A DNA stretch of 64,000 nucleotides from Krasilnikoviella flava (GTDB lineage: Bacteria > Actinomycetota > Actinomycetes > Actinomycetales > Cellulomonadaceae), in NCBI RefSeq assembly GCF_900167525.1, contig NZ_FUZQ01000003.1:310001-374000 (forward strand), read 5' to 3'. Positions 1 to 9,600 of this stretch are shown in pieces. The stretch's first letter is position 1, and every line of letters begins with the position of its first letter. Both the position numbers and the translations under genes were made by a program. The notes under the pieces were generated by a model. The model had not been told where the DNA came from, did no database searches, and worked only from the letters and a program-made list of their open reading frames with translations.

Positions 1-265
1 CTGGGACTACCCCATGATGGCGATGACCGCGACGCGCCTCGGTGAACCCGGGTGGGCGGTCGACGCGCTCATGGACACGACGGGCAAGAACGTCGTGCTC
101 CCGAACGGGCACAACCACCAGACGGAGTCCCTGCCCCTGTACCTGCCGGGCAACGGTGGCCTGCTCTCCGCCGTCGCGCTGATGGCGCGCACCCACCTCG
201 ACGGCGGGGCGGGGTTCCCGTCCGACTGGGACGTCCAGCTGGAGGGGTTCCCCGCCACGGTCTGA
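1..265 (+). CDS. C-terminal fragment of a probable six-hairpin glycosidase
   Basis: The frame is open from the left window edge to TGA at 263-265, so only about the last 87 residues are seen and the N-terminus lies outside. The visible part has a helical pattern with conserved-looking segments (LPNGHNHQ, then LPLYLPGNGG followed by LLSAVALMA) that resemble the end of an (alpha/alpha)6-barrel glycoside hydrolase; this is recalled family resemblance, not a search result. No catalytic residue can be assigned from this tail. It is convergent with the pectate lyase gene and shares a long terminator hairpin with it, which fits a plant-cell-wall degradation neighbourhood. Another enzyme with an alpha/alpha barrel, such as an epimerase or lyase, is possible. 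Confidence 0.45.
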   Translation, partial: WDYPMMAMTATRLGEPGWAVDALMDTTGKNVVLPNGHNHQTESLPLYLPGNGGLLSAVALMARTHLDGGAGFPSDWDVQLEGFPATV

Positions 266-291
266 CCGCCGCGCGGTCAGACCGTGGCGGG
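251..291. terminator. Perfect bidirectional terminator hairpin
   Basis: Bases 251-269 pair perfectly with 273-291, giving a 19-bp stem with a 3-base loop. The left arm includes the last codons and stop of the upstream gene, and the right arm ends just before the stop of the convergent pectate lyase gene. No T-run follows, as is common in high-GC actinobacteria. One hairpin can serve both transcripts. Confidence 0.8.
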
Positions 292-296
292 TCACC

Positions 297-3200
297 TCAC
301 GGCGCCCCCGGCAGCGTGCGGACCCGCACCGGCGCGGATGGCTCCGACGTGCCGGCCGCGTTCACGGCCACCACCCGGTACGTGTACGCGGTGCCGGGCT
401 CGGCGGTCCGGTCGTAGGTCGTGTGGACCTTCGCGACGCCGACCTCCTGGGGCTCGCCGCCCGCCTCGGACCGCAGGACGCGGTACTCCGACGCGCCCCC
501 GCCCGACGTCCAGATCAGCCCCGTGAACGTGGCGCCCTGGAGCCCCACGCGCAGGTCGGTGGGCGCCGCGGGCACGGGCAGCTCAACGGTGACGGGCTCG
601 CTCCGCTCCGACTCGCCGAGCTCGTTGACCGCGGTGACGGCGTAGTCGTAGGACGCCACCGAGGAGCCGATCGTGTCGTCGGTGTACCGCGGGTCGGTGG
701 TGGTGCCGACGCGGGCGAACGCCCCCTCGCCGTCCCGGCGGTACACCTGGTAGGACTCCGCCCCGGGCACGGGCTCCCAGCCCAGCGTGAACGCGGCGGC
801 CGACACCTCCGTGGCCTGCACCTGCTCCGGCGCCCTGGCCGGGTCCAACGGGCCCCCCGTCGCGGCGGCGACCTCGGAGGAGGGCTCCGACTCGCCGCCC
901 GGCGAGACCGTCGTGACGGCGTAGCGGTATGTCGACGACGGCTCCGCGGTGTCGTCGGTGAACCCCGGCTCGGCCACGTGACCGAGCAGCTCGAGGTCCC
1001 CGCCCTCGGCCGGCGCCCGGTAGACCCCGTACGCGGTCGCGCCGTCCACGCCCGACCACCCGAGGTCGACCGAGTAGCTCCGCTCGGCGGTGACGTCGAG
1101 GTCTCCGGGCGCGGGCGCCGTCGTCGACCCCGAGGTGACCAGCGCACGCGCGTCGGCGGACGCCGCGGAGGCCCCGCCCGGCCCGACCGCGGTCACCTGG
1201 TACCGGTACGGGACCCCGGCCTCGACGTCGGCGTCGCGGAACGTCGTGTCCGTGGTGGTGGCGACGATCCGCATCTCGCGCTCGGACGACGACGCACGAG
1301 CCACCAGGTAGGCGGTCGCGCCGGCGGACCCCGCCCAGGAGACCGCCACGTCCGTGTCGCCGGTGGCCCCCGCGGGTTCCGCACGGACCTCGCCCGGCGC
1401 GTCGGCCACGGGCTCGCTGTCGCCCGGCACCGGGTCCACGGCGACGAAGTAGTTGAGGACCGTGCCGCCCGCGTTGGCGCCGGTCACCACGTGCGACCCG
1501 GCGGGGAGCCGCGCCTTGAAGAGGTTCCACGACCCGCCGTGGTCGTCGGCGACCGTGCGGTCCGTCGCCTCGTAGCCCTCGGTCAGCCAGGCCGGACGCG
1601 GCGAGATGCGCGAGTCGTGCGCGACCCAGACCTCCGCGTCCACGGGGAGGTAGAAGGAGAGCAGGTCGTCGTTCGTGGCGCCGCGCGACTCGACGGCCGA
1701 CCGCACCCACTCGAGCCCCTGGATCTCGGCGGGCACCGACGTGAACCGGTAGGCCTTGCTGCCGGTCATCCGGTCTCCGGCGACGTAGTCCCCGACCTGC
1801 AGGTTCTGCTCGATCGACCACAGCGCGGCGTTGGCGGCGCCGTTGCTGCTCGAGTCGGTGACGACGGCGCTGCGGATCGCGTCGCCGTCCAGCGGCGCGG
1901 CCGGGGCGGCCTCCGGGACCTCCGGCGCCGGGGGCTCGAACGGCTCGCCCGACCACGACACCGGCTCCATCGGGTAGCCCTTCGGGAAGCCCGGCGCCGC
2001 GAGCTCGTTGAGGTACTCCTCGAGGTTGGTGTACCGGTCGCCGTCGTCGTCGCCGTTGCGGTCCGCCGGGTCGGCCGGGTCGAGGCCACGCGCCCGCTCC
2101 CAGTCGTCGGCCATGCCGTCCCGGTCGACGTCGGTCGCCGGGGTGCCCTCGTCGAGCTCCGGGTAGCCCCCGACGTCCGACTCGTGCCCGATGATCGCGC
2201 CGGTCTGGTGCCGCACCTCGTCGACGACCCGCGCGTCCACGGCGTCGCGCGCGACCGAGGCGCCGGCGTGGTCGAGCGTCAGGCCGAGCGCCCGGCGGGG
2301 GTTCTGCGTGTGCACCGGTGGGTACTCGAACCGTTCTGGCACCCGGACCGCCGGGCGGGCGGCCTCGATCATCCCCGAGCCGGTGTTCCTGCCGTTCAGC
2401 ACCCCGTCCCGGTTGCTGTCGATCCGGTTGTCGTCGAGGAAGACCTGGTAGTTCTCGTTGCCCCGCACGACCGCCTCGGTGGGGTTCGCGGAGTTCACTC
2501 CGGCGACGAAGTAGTTGCCCACCACGTTGCCGTACCCCTTGGTGCCGGACTCGCCGCCGGCCACGTAGGGGAAGTCGCCCCAGTTGTAGACGACGTTGTT
2601 CACGAAGTCCATGACGCCCTTGGTCTTCGGGTTCCGGTCGTTGTTGTGGGCGTAGAGGTTGTGGTGCATCGAGATCGTGTTCATCTCGACCAGGCCGCCC
2701 ATGGAGTGGGTCAGCCTGCCCTCCGACATGATCGACCACTGCACCGTGATGTTCTTCGACCTCGGGTCGTCGTAGTCCTTGCTCTTGATCGAGAGGACCT
2801 CGTCACCCGCCCAGGAGAACGACGAGTGGTCGATGATGACGTTCTGGGTGTCCTCGAGGTACATCGCGTCGTCGGTGGACCCCGAGCCCAGCCGGAACCG
2901 CATGTGGCGGATGACGATGTCGCTGCTGTCGACGAACCGGACCGTGTTGCCCTGGATCGTCACGCCGTCGCCCGGCGCGGTCTGGCCGGCGATCGTGATC
3001 CCCTTCTTGCCGCGCACGACGATCTGCGGGACGGTCACGTCGCCGGCGATCTCGAAGACGATCGTGCGGGGCACGTCGCCCGCCGTGGTGAGCGCGTCGT
3101 GGAAGGTGCCCGGGCCCGTCAGCTCCTTGCTCGTGACGTGGTACACCTCGCCGCCGCGTCCGCCGGTGGCCGCGTACCCGAATCCTTCCGCCCCGGGGAA

Positions 3201-3323
3201 CGCCGGGAGTGCGTCGTAGCCCGCCGACGCCGGGGCCGCGGGGACCGCGACGGCCGTCAGAGCCGCCGCCAACCCGGCGAGCCATGCCACTCCTGATCGC
3301 GCTGCAGACCGTCGTGCCCTCAT
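297..3323 (-). CDS. Secreted pectate lyase with four fibronectin type III domains
   Basis: Encodes about 1008 residues. The first 33 or so form a Sec signal peptide (basic start, hydrophobic core, Ala-Ser-Ala cleavage site). Residues about 35-360 are a right-handed beta-helix of pectate-lyase type (FPGAEGFG entry motif, repeated IVIRHMRF and VIIDHSSFSW rungs, then SMHHNLYAHNNDRNPK with the family's basic residue). An Asp-rich calcium-binding-like segment follows (DVDRDGMADDWE and DRNGDDDGD), then a module I cannot name, then four FN3 domains from about residue 630 to the end. It probably cleaves polygalacturonan outside the cell by beta-elimination, with FN3 domains as spacers or adhesion modules. 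The ATG at 3321-3323 is preferred over a TTG at 3348-3350 because GAGAGG sits about 8 bases upstream of it. Exact substrate is not proven. Confidence 0.85.
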   Translation of the reverse strand: MRARRSAARSGVAWLAGLAAALTAVAVPAAPASAGYDALPAFPGAEGFGYAATGGRGGEVYHVTSKELTGPGTFHDALTTAGDVPRTIVFEIAGDVTVPQIVVRGKKGITIAGQTAPGDGVTIQGNTVRFVDSSDIVIRHMRFRLGSGSTDDAMYLEDTQNVIIDHSSFSWAGDEVLSIKSKDYDDPRSKNITVQWSIMSEGRLTHSMGGLVEMNTISMHHNLYAHNNDRNPKTKGVMDFVNNVVYNWGDFPYVAGGESGTKGYGNVVGNYFVAGVNSANPTEAVVRGNENYQVFLDDNRIDSNRDGVLNGRNTGSGMIEAARPAVRVPERFEYPPVHTQNPRRALGLTLDHAGASVARDAVDARVVDEVRHQTGAIIGHESDVGGYPELDEGTPATDVDRDGMADDWERARGLDPADPADRNGDDDGDRYTNLEEYLNELAAPGFPKGYPMEPVSWSGEPFEPPAPEVPEAAPAAPLDGDAIRSAVVTDSSSNGAANAALWSIEQNLQVGDYVAGDRMTGSKAYRFTSVPAEIQGLEWVRSAVESRGATNDDLLSFYLPVDAEVWVAHDSRISPRPAWLTEGYEATDRTVADDHGGSWNLFKARLPAGSHVVTGANAGGTVLNYFVAVDPVPGDSEPVADAPGEVRAEPAGATGDTDVAVSWAGSAGATAYLVARASSSEREMRIVATTTDTTFRDADVEAGVPYRYQVTAVGPGGASAASADARALVTSGSTTAPAPGDLDVTAERSYSVDLGWSGVDGATAYGVYRAPAEGGDLELLGHVAEPGFTDDTAEPSSTYRYAVTTVSPGGESEPSSEVAAATGGPLDPARAPEQVQATEVSAAAFTLGWEPVPGAESYQVYRRDGEGAFARVGTTTDPRYTDDTIGSSVASYDYAVTAVNELGESERSEPVTVELPVPAAPTDLRVGLQGATFTGLIWTSGGGASEYRVLRSEAGGEPQEVGVAKVHTTYDRTAEPGTAYTYRVVAVNAAGTSEPSAPVRVRTLPGAP

Positions 3324-3349
3324 CGTCCGTACCTCTCTGTACGTGCGCA

Positions 3350-3371
3350 ATATTATGGGAATGCGGTTTCC
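3350..3371 (-). promoter_or_regulatory. Probable pectate lyase promoter with LacI-like operator
   Basis: Read on the minus strand, an AT-rich TAATAT (3350-3355) resembles a -10 box about 27 bases before the chosen start. Immediately upstream is GGAAACCGCATTCC (3358-3371), an imperfect palindrome with a central CG, the usual architecture of LacI-family operators. It lies in the -35/-10 spacer, where binding would repress. The LacI gene at 3494-4492 is the obvious candidate regulator. The pairing is imperfect (four of six base pairs per half-site). Confidence 0.4.
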
Positions 3372-3493
3372 TGAACGTAGCGCCCGGGGCCAGGCGCGTC
3401 AACAGGAACGGTGGGTTCGGGCGGCGCGGCACGGTGCCGGGCCTCGGCACGGCGGCCTCGGACCGCGGGCGGCCAGCGGGGGAACGACGCGCG

Positions 3494-4492
3494 TCAGAGG
3501 CCGGGCGTCGTCGACCCGCGCGGCACGAGCTCGCACGGCATCGCGACGACCCCCGGCTCGAGGCCGCGGCCCGTGACCGCGTCATGGAGCCGCCGCGCCG
3601 CCGCGCGCCCCATCGCCTCCAGCTTCATGTCGACGCTCGTGATGCTCGGGTCGGAGTTCCAGACCAGCGGGCCGAAGTTCTCGTACCCGACGACCGCGAC
3701 GTCCTCCGGCACGCGCACGGACGCACGCCGCAGCTGGTCGATGACGCCGAGCGCGATGGCGTCGGAGTCGCACACCACGGCGTCGACGTCGTGGCTCTCG
3801 AGGATGCGGTGCATGGCCGAACGGCCCCACAGTGCGGTCCGCGGGCCGTCGGCGAGCTCGGCGACGAGCCGGATCCCCAGCGCCTCCGCCCCCTGGGCGA
3901 CCCCGGTCTTGCGGTCGGCGGCCACCCGGTACTGCGGCCGGCCGCTGATGTGCGCGACGCGGGTCCGCCCGAGCGCGGCGAGGTGCTCGATCTGGAGGCG
4001 CCCGCCCTGCGCGTCGTCCACGACCAACGACGTGTCCTGCGGGTTCCGGGACCGGCTGTGCACGTAGACGACCGGGACGGCGAGGTCCTCGCCCACCGGT
4101 TCACGCTCCTCGGTGCGCCCGCCCACGACGATCAGTCCGTCGACCCGGCGGTCCAGCAGGGCGTTGAGCTGGTGGCGCTCGCGCAGGCCGTCGCCGCGCG
4201 CGTTGCAGAGGTGCACGAAGGACGAGTACGAGCTCAGCCCGTCCTCGAGGCCGTCGAGGACGGGCAGCGAGAACCGGGACTCCAGGTCGGCAGCGAGCAC
4301 GCCCACGGACGTGACCGGCTGCCGGCCCGGTCCGCTGCTGGCGACGAACCCCAGCTCGCGTGCGCTGTCGAGGATCCTCCGGCGGGTGGCGGCGCTGATC
4401 CGACCCCGCCCGTTGATGGCCTTCGACGCGGTCGACATCGACACGCCCGCGGCCTCGGCCACGTCCGCCAGCCTCGCACGGTGTCTGCGCAC
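3494..4492 (-). CDS. LacI-family transcriptional regulator
   Basis: 332 residues, normal family length. The N-terminal helix-turn-helix is clear (LADVAEAAGVSMSTASKAIN, from residue 8), followed by the hinge helix and a periplasmic-binding-protein-like sugar sensor (about 60-330). GTG start at 4490-4492 with AAGGGAG about 8 bases upstream. It lies directly upstream of, and in the same direction as, the pectate lyase gene, with a LacI-type palindrome in between. This suggests pectin-derived sugar control of the lyase, which is inference. The effector cannot be read from the sequence. Confidence 0.9.
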   Translation of the reverse strand: MRRHRARLADVAEAAGVSMSTASKAINGRGRISAATRRRILDSARELGFVASSGPGRQPVTSVGVLAADLESRFSLPVLDGLEDGLSSYSSFVHLCNARGDGLRERHQLNALLDRRVDGLIVVGGRTEEREPVGEDLAVPVVYVHSRSRNPQDTSLVVDDAQGGRLQIEHLAALGRTRVAHISGRPQYRVAADRKTGVAQGAEALGIRLVAELADGPRTALWGRSAMHRILESHDVDAVVCDSDAIALGVIDQLRRASVRVPEDVAVVGYENFGPLVWNSDPSITSVDMKLEAMGRAAARRLHDAVTGRGLEPGVVAMPCELVPRGSTTPGL

Positions 4493-4669
4493 GCCAGCGC
4501 TCCCTTTCGTCCACGCGCCACGAAGATGCGAGCTCTCGCCTCGCTGTGGACCTGACCGTACTGCACACGGCCAGGCCCAGCGCCCCGGCCGAGGACGCCG
4601 CGACCGGGAACACCAGCGACCGCTTGCGCGTTATGTCACAAGATTCACCCGCACCCATGAGGAGCACTC

Positions 4670-5089
4670 TTGCGACGCATCCCCCGAAAGGTCGAGGTCG
4701 AGCACGAGCCGGGGAAGTTCACCCGCTACCTCCGGCACGACAACGGCGAAGGCTTCGTCTCGCCGCACGCCACCGTCCACCCCGATGCCACCATCCGGCC
4801 CGGCGCCTACGTCGAGGCCGGCGCCCGCGTGGGCGCCCACGCCAAGGTGGGCCGGTTCAGCTGGGTCGACGTCGACGCCGTCGTCGGGCGCGGCGCCCGC
4901 GTGGACGAGAACGTGCACGTCGGCATGCGCGGCGTCGTCGGCGACGACGCCCGCGTCGGCTCCGGCAGCCGACTCGGCACCGACAGCCGCGTCCCCGCGG
5001 GCGTGGTCGTCCCGCCCGACGCGATCGTCCCCGACGGCGAGACCGCCCACGGCACGCGCCGCCGCGGGGACTTCGGCACCGCGGCCTGA
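4670..5089 (+). CDS. Small left-handed beta-helix (hexapeptide repeat) protein
   Basis: 139 residues. From about residue 30 it is a run of hexapeptide-repeat coils (for example VHPDATIRPGAYVEAGARVG, continuing to about 125), the fold of acyl- and nucleotidyl-transferase LbH domains. It has no added catalytic domain and no obvious transferase histidine, so the substrate and even enzymatic activity are unknown. The start is TTG at 4670, supported by GAGGAG at 4659-4664 with a 5-base spacing. It is divergent from the LacI gene across a 177-base gap and precedes the AI-2E-type gene, but a 95-base gap makes an operon uncertain. Confidence 0.7.
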   Translation: MRRIPRKVEVEHEPGKFTRYLRHDNGEGFVSPHATVHPDATIRPGAYVEAGARVGAHAKVGRFSWVDVDAVVGRGARVDENVHVGMRGVVGDDARVGSGSRLGTDSRVPAGVVVPPDAIVPDGETAHGTRRRGDFGTAA

Positions 5090-5184
5090 CGCCACCCCCG
5101 CCCCACCTGGGCGGACGCCGTTCCCGCGCCGCGCGCTCGGGGGCCGGGCGCGGGATGATGCACGGGACCGACCCGAGGAGTGCC

Positions 5185-6264
5185 GTGCCGGACCACGTTC
5201 CCGAGACCGCCGAGACCGCAGAGACCGCACGACACCCGGGTGACGGCGTGCTACGGCTGGGCCGGATCGGGTGGGCCGTCGTCGGCATCGCCGCCGCCGC
5301 CGTCGTCGTCTACGCCGCGGTGTCCGCGATCAGCGGCCTCGCCGTCCCCCTGGTGGTCGCGGCCGTCCTGGGGGTGCTGCTCCACCCCCTGGTGGACCGC
5401 CTCGAGAGGCTCGGGCTGCGCCGCGGCCTCGGCTCCCTCGCCGTCCTGGTCGCGCTCATCGGCGTCCTCGGCCTCGCCGTCTGGGTGACGGCCGACGGCG
5501 TCGTCGACCAGTCGGCCGAGATCACCGACCGGCTGGGCAGCGGGCTCGACGCGCTCCAGCAGCAGCTCGCCGGCACGACCCTCGACCTGTCCGGGGTCGA
5601 CCTGAGCGAGACCACGAGCTCCCTCGCGGGCGGCGTCGCCACCCTGTTCGGGAGTGTGTTCTCCAGCGCGGCGGCGTTCGTCGTCGGCACGTTCGTCGCC
5701 GTCTTCTTCCTCTTCTACGTGATGGCCGACTGGCCCCGCATCGAGGAGTTCGCGAGGCACCACGCGTCCGTCCGGGGCACGCCCGGGCGCGTCGTCGTCG
5801 ACGAGGCCACGACCACGCTGCGCCGCTACTTCGGCGCGCTCACGTCGTCGAGCCTCGTCACGGCGGTGCTCATCGGGATCGCCGCGATCCTGCTCGACGT
5901 GCCGCTCGCGTTCTCGATCGCTCTCGTCACGTTCGTGACCTCGTACATCCCCTACCTCGGGGCGATCTTCTCCGGCGCCTTCGCCGTGCTCATCGCGCTC
6001 GGCTCGCAGGGCCCCACCGCGGCCCTGGTCCTGCTCGGCGTGATCCTCGTGGTGCAGAACGTGGTGCAGACGCTGATGCTCACCAAGCTGTCGTCCGACC
6101 AGCTCCGGCTGCACCCGATCGTCAACCTCGGGTCGACGATCGTCGGCGCTCTGCTCGCCGGCCTGCTCGGCGCGATGCTGTCGGCGCCCGTCACCGTCAT
6201 GGTCCGCGACGTCCTCGGTCACGCGCGCAGGGCGGACGTGGCCGAGGACGTCACGCAGGGCTGA
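5185..6264 (+). CDS. AI-2E family (PerM-like) membrane transporter
   Basis: About 359 residues with paired N-terminal transmembrane helices, a soluble amphipathic segment (about 100-160), then a cluster of helices containing the loop FVTSYIPYLGAIFSG typical of the AI-2E/PerM family. Members are trimeric or pentameric exporters of small solutes; some are Na+/H+ antiporters, so the name does not prove autoinducer transport. The start is uncertain: GTG at 5185 has GAGGAG at 5175-5180, while ATGs at 5155 and 5158 are in frame with no clear ribosome site. It ends 7 bases from the convergent small membrane gene. Confidence 0.85.
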   Translation: MPDHVPETAETAETARHPGDGVLRLGRIGWAVVGIAAAAVVVYAAVSAISGLAVPLVVAAVLGVLLHPLVDRLERLGLRRGLGSLAVLVALIGVLGLAVWVTADGVVDQSAEITDRLGSGLDALQQQLAGTTLDLSGVDLSETTSSLAGGVATLFGSVFSSAAAFVVGTFVAVFFLFYVMADWPRIEEFARHHASVRGTPGRVVVDEATTTLRRYFGALTSSSLVTAVLIGIAAILLDVPLAFSIALVTFVTSYIPYLGAIFSGAFAVLIALGSQGPTAALVLLGVILVVQNVVQTLMLTKLSSDQLRLHPIVNLGSTIVGALLAGLLGAMLSAPVTVMVRDVLGHARRADVAEDVTQG

Positions 6265-6271
6265 CCCCCGG

Positions 6272-6547
6272 TCAGGGCGTCGTCTGCTTGCGGCCGCCCA
6301 TCCCGGCGACGATGGACACGCCGATGGCGGCGAGGACGATCTGGAAGAGCAGCTCGATCCAGTCGATGCCGCCCGTGTCGCTCACATCGAAGAGGCTCGC
6401 GACCCAGGTGCCGAGCAGCGCCGCGATGATCCCGACGATGATCGTCACGATGATGGAGATGTTCTGCCTGCCTCGGACCACCAGGCGTCCGAGGGCCCCG
6501 ATGATCGCGCCGATGATGATCGCGGTGATGATGCCAGTTGCGGTCAC
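6272..6547 (-). CDS. GlsB/YeaQ/YmgE-family small membrane protein
   Basis: 91 residues, three hydrophobic helices with glycine-rich packing (IIIGAIIGALGRLVVRGRQN, then IIVGIIAALLGTW, then a C-terminal helix ending in GGRKQ). This matches the transglycosylase-associated/GlsB stress-response family in length and topology. GTG start at 6545-6547 follows GGAGGGAG. Family members are induced by general or cell-envelope stress, and the molecular role is unknown. Convergent with the AI-2E-type gene. Confidence 0.85.
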   Translation of the reverse strand: MTATGIITAIIIGAIIGALGRLVVRGRQNISIIVTIIVGIIAALLGTWVASLFDVSDTGGIDWIELLFQIVLAAIGVSIVAGMGGRKQTTP

Positions 6548-6630
6548 GGTACTGCTCCCTCCTCGACGACGGCGCACGGTCGCGCTTACCTCGAACCTAC
6601 GGCGGACTCCCGCTGCACGCGCCCGGAATG

Positions 6631-6670
6631 CCGACGGCGCCGGCCCTGTGACCAGGGTCGGCGCCGTCGG
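6631..6670 (-). terminator. Strong terminator of the giant surface-protein gene
   Basis: Bases 6631-6648 pair with 6653-6670, giving an 18-bp stem with a single G-U pair and a 4-base loop. It begins 8 bases beyond the stop of the 8.8-kb gene. The strength fits the need to end a very long transcript before the small GlsB-type gene. Confidence 0.8.
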
Positions 6671-6678
6671 TGCGTCCG

Positions 6679-9600
6679 TCAGTGCTGGTGCCGGCGACGC
6701 ACCCCCACGAGGATGATCCCGCCGGCGACCAGCAGGACGGCGAGGCCGACCCACAAGGCGATGTCCGCGCCCGTCGTGGGCAACCAGCCGCCCCCGCCGG
6801 TGTCACCGTCGTCGCCCGGATCGATCGGCGGCGGGACGGCGTCGAACGTGTTCGTCACCGTGACCGACGCCGCCTCCGCCGCGACGGTGACCGCGCCCGG
6901 GTCGCCGTCCCCCACGCTCGAGACCGTGGACGACGCCGCGCCCCCGTCGTCCGTCTCCGTCACGACGCACTCCGCGCCGATCGGCAGCCCGGCGTACGTG
7001 ACGGTGTCGCCCGCCGCGATCTCGCGCGCCGCGCCACCCGGGATCTCGATGTCCTCGCCCTGGAACGTGCAGGCGAGGGTCACCTCGAACGGCCCGACGT
7101 CATAGGCGTCGCCCTCGAAGTCGACCACCTTGTCCACGGCGAGCGACCCGACGTCGAACGTGTTGGTCACCGTGACCACCGCCGGATCGGCGTCCGCGCC
7201 CGGCACGACGACCTGGCCCGGCTCGCCGTCCTCGACGGCCGTCGACACGGTCGACGACGTCGCTCCCGCGGCGTCCGTCTCCGTCACGACGCACTCGGCG
7301 CCGATCGGAAGACCGTCGTAGGCGGCCGGCTCGTCCGGCGTCACCGTGCGGGTGGCCCCGCCGATGTCGCCCGAGTCCATGTCGATCGGCGTGCCCTCGA
7401 ACGTGCACGCCGCGCTGACCTCGTACGGGCCGGCGGCGAAGGATGCGCCGTCACCGTCCACGGCCTTCTCGACGGTGAACTCACCGACGTCGTAGGTGTT
7501 GGTCACCGCGGCCTCGTTCGGGGCCGTGATCGTCGCCTCCCCGTCGATGGTCACGGGGTTCGGGTCGATGGTCGTCGACGTCGCGCCGCCGACCTCCGTC
7601 TCCGTGATGGTGCACTCGTCATCGTGCTGGAGCCCGAAGTAGAGCGCGGGCACGCCCGGACCGAACCGTCGTTCCGGCCCGCCGGGGATCGTGCCCACCG
7701 GGGCGCCCTGGTTGTCCGTGCACTCCAGGGTGACCGAGTACGGCAGCTCCTGGTAGGCGGCGCCCACCTGGTCCACGTAGTCGTTCACCTGGTCGAGCAG
7801 GGCGGCGATCTCTTCCGGGTCGGTGGGCAGCGGGTCCGGGAGCTCCGGGAGCCCGGGCAGGTCCGGCATCGCCGGCGCGAACGCCGCGCCGTCGCCGTCC
7901 ACCGTCTTGCGCACCACCAGCGGCGCGGTGAGGAACGTGTTCTCCGCCGTGACCGTCACCGACGTCGGGTCGCCCCCGTCGTTGGGCGGGACGACGACGC
8001 CGTCCACCGTGGTGCCGTCGACCGCGTCGCCGCCGTCCACGGACATCGTGGTCGACGAGGCGCCGAAGTCGTTCGTCTCGATGACGGAGCACTCCGCACC
8101 GACCGGCAGCCCGTCGTAGACCGCGGGCTCGCCAGGCGTGAACGTCCGGACGCCGCCGCCCGGGATCTCGATCGGGTCGCCCTGGTACGTGCACTCCAGG
8201 GTGACCTCGAACGGACCCGGACCATAGAGGGCACCCAGACCGGCGAGCTCCTTGTCCACCTCGATCGTGCCGACGTCGAACCGGTTGGTCACGGTGACTG
8301 CGACCGGGTCGCCGTCCGCTGCAGGGACGATGACCGTCTCCGGGTCGATGGTGACGTCGGCGGCTCCGTAGTCCGCTGTCTCCGTGACGGTGCACTCTGC
8401 GCCGACAGGCAGGCCCGAGTAGGTCACCGTGCCGCCCGGCTCGACGGTGCGGGTCGCGCCGCCGATGGTGCCGGAGCCCATGTCGATCTCTGCACCCTCG
8501 AAGGTGCACGCGGCCTCGACGGTGAACGGACCGACGCCGAAGTCCGCGCCGTCGCCGACGACGTCCTTCGTCACCGTGAACTGACCGAGGTCGTAGGTGT
8601 TGGTGACGTCCACCGCGATGCTCGTCTCGGTGCCGTCCTCACCCCCGACCACGACGTTCTCCGGCTCGATCGTCACCGACGTCGCCTGGTTCTGGTCGCT
8701 CTCCGTCACGGTGCACTCGGCGCCGATCGGCAGGTCTTCGTAGGTGACGGTGTCGCCGGCGTTGAGCGTCTGCGTCGCACCGGGTTCGGGGATCTCGACT
8801 TCCTGCCCGTTGAACGTGCAGGCCAGGGTGACCTCGTACGGCCCCTGCGCGTAGGCCGCGCCGTCGCCGTCCACCGCCTTGTCGACCGCGATCTCGCCGA
8901 CGTCGAAGGTATTGGTGGCGGTGACCTCGACCGGGTCGGTCGAGCCGTCCTCGCCGCCGACCGTGACGGTGCTCGGCGAGACGTCGCTCGACGTCGCGCC
9001 GCCGTCGTCGGTCTCCGTGATGTCACACTCCGCGCCGATCGGGATGCCGGCGAAGGTCACAGTCTCGCCCCCGACGAAGGTCTGTGACGCGGGGTCGATC
9101 GCGACCTCGTCGCCCTCGTACGTGCAGGCGATCTCGACAGTGAACGGACCGGCGCCGTACAGCTCGGCCCCCTCGCCCGTCACGACCTTGTCCACCGCGA
9201 CCGACCCGAGGTCGAACGTGTTGGTAGCCGTCACCTCGGCCGTCTCGTCAGCACCGACCGTCACCGGGTTCGGGGTGACGACGGTGTCCGTCGCCCCGCC
9301 GTCGTCCGTCTCGGTGATGTCGCAGACCGCCCCCGCGGGAAGGTCGTCGATCGTCAGCACCAGCGGGTCGTCGCCGCCGAGGCTCACGGAGTCGTCGTAG
9401 ACCGTCCGTGGTTCCAGCGGGCCGTCGCCGTCGTCGTCGTACGTGCACACGACGTCGAAGGTGAACGGGCCGTCGCCGAACTCGTCGGCACCGTCACCGT
9501 CCACGACCTTGGTGAGCTCGATCGAGCCGACGTCGTAGACGTTGCTCAGGGTGACGTCGTTCGTGGACTCCCCCAGGACGTCGGGCTCCAGGGTGAGGTC

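Noticed and set aside
423-3296. A 957-codon open frame antisense to the pectate lyase gene
   Set aside because: Its translation is rich in Arg, Val, Gly and His with no domain pattern. Long antisense frames are expected in DNA of this GC content, and the pectate lyase on the other strand is unmistakable.
3434-3450. Small hairpin GTGCCG/CGGCAC after the LacI gene
   Set aside because: Six base pairs with a 5-base loop are common by chance in this composition; too weak to call a terminator.
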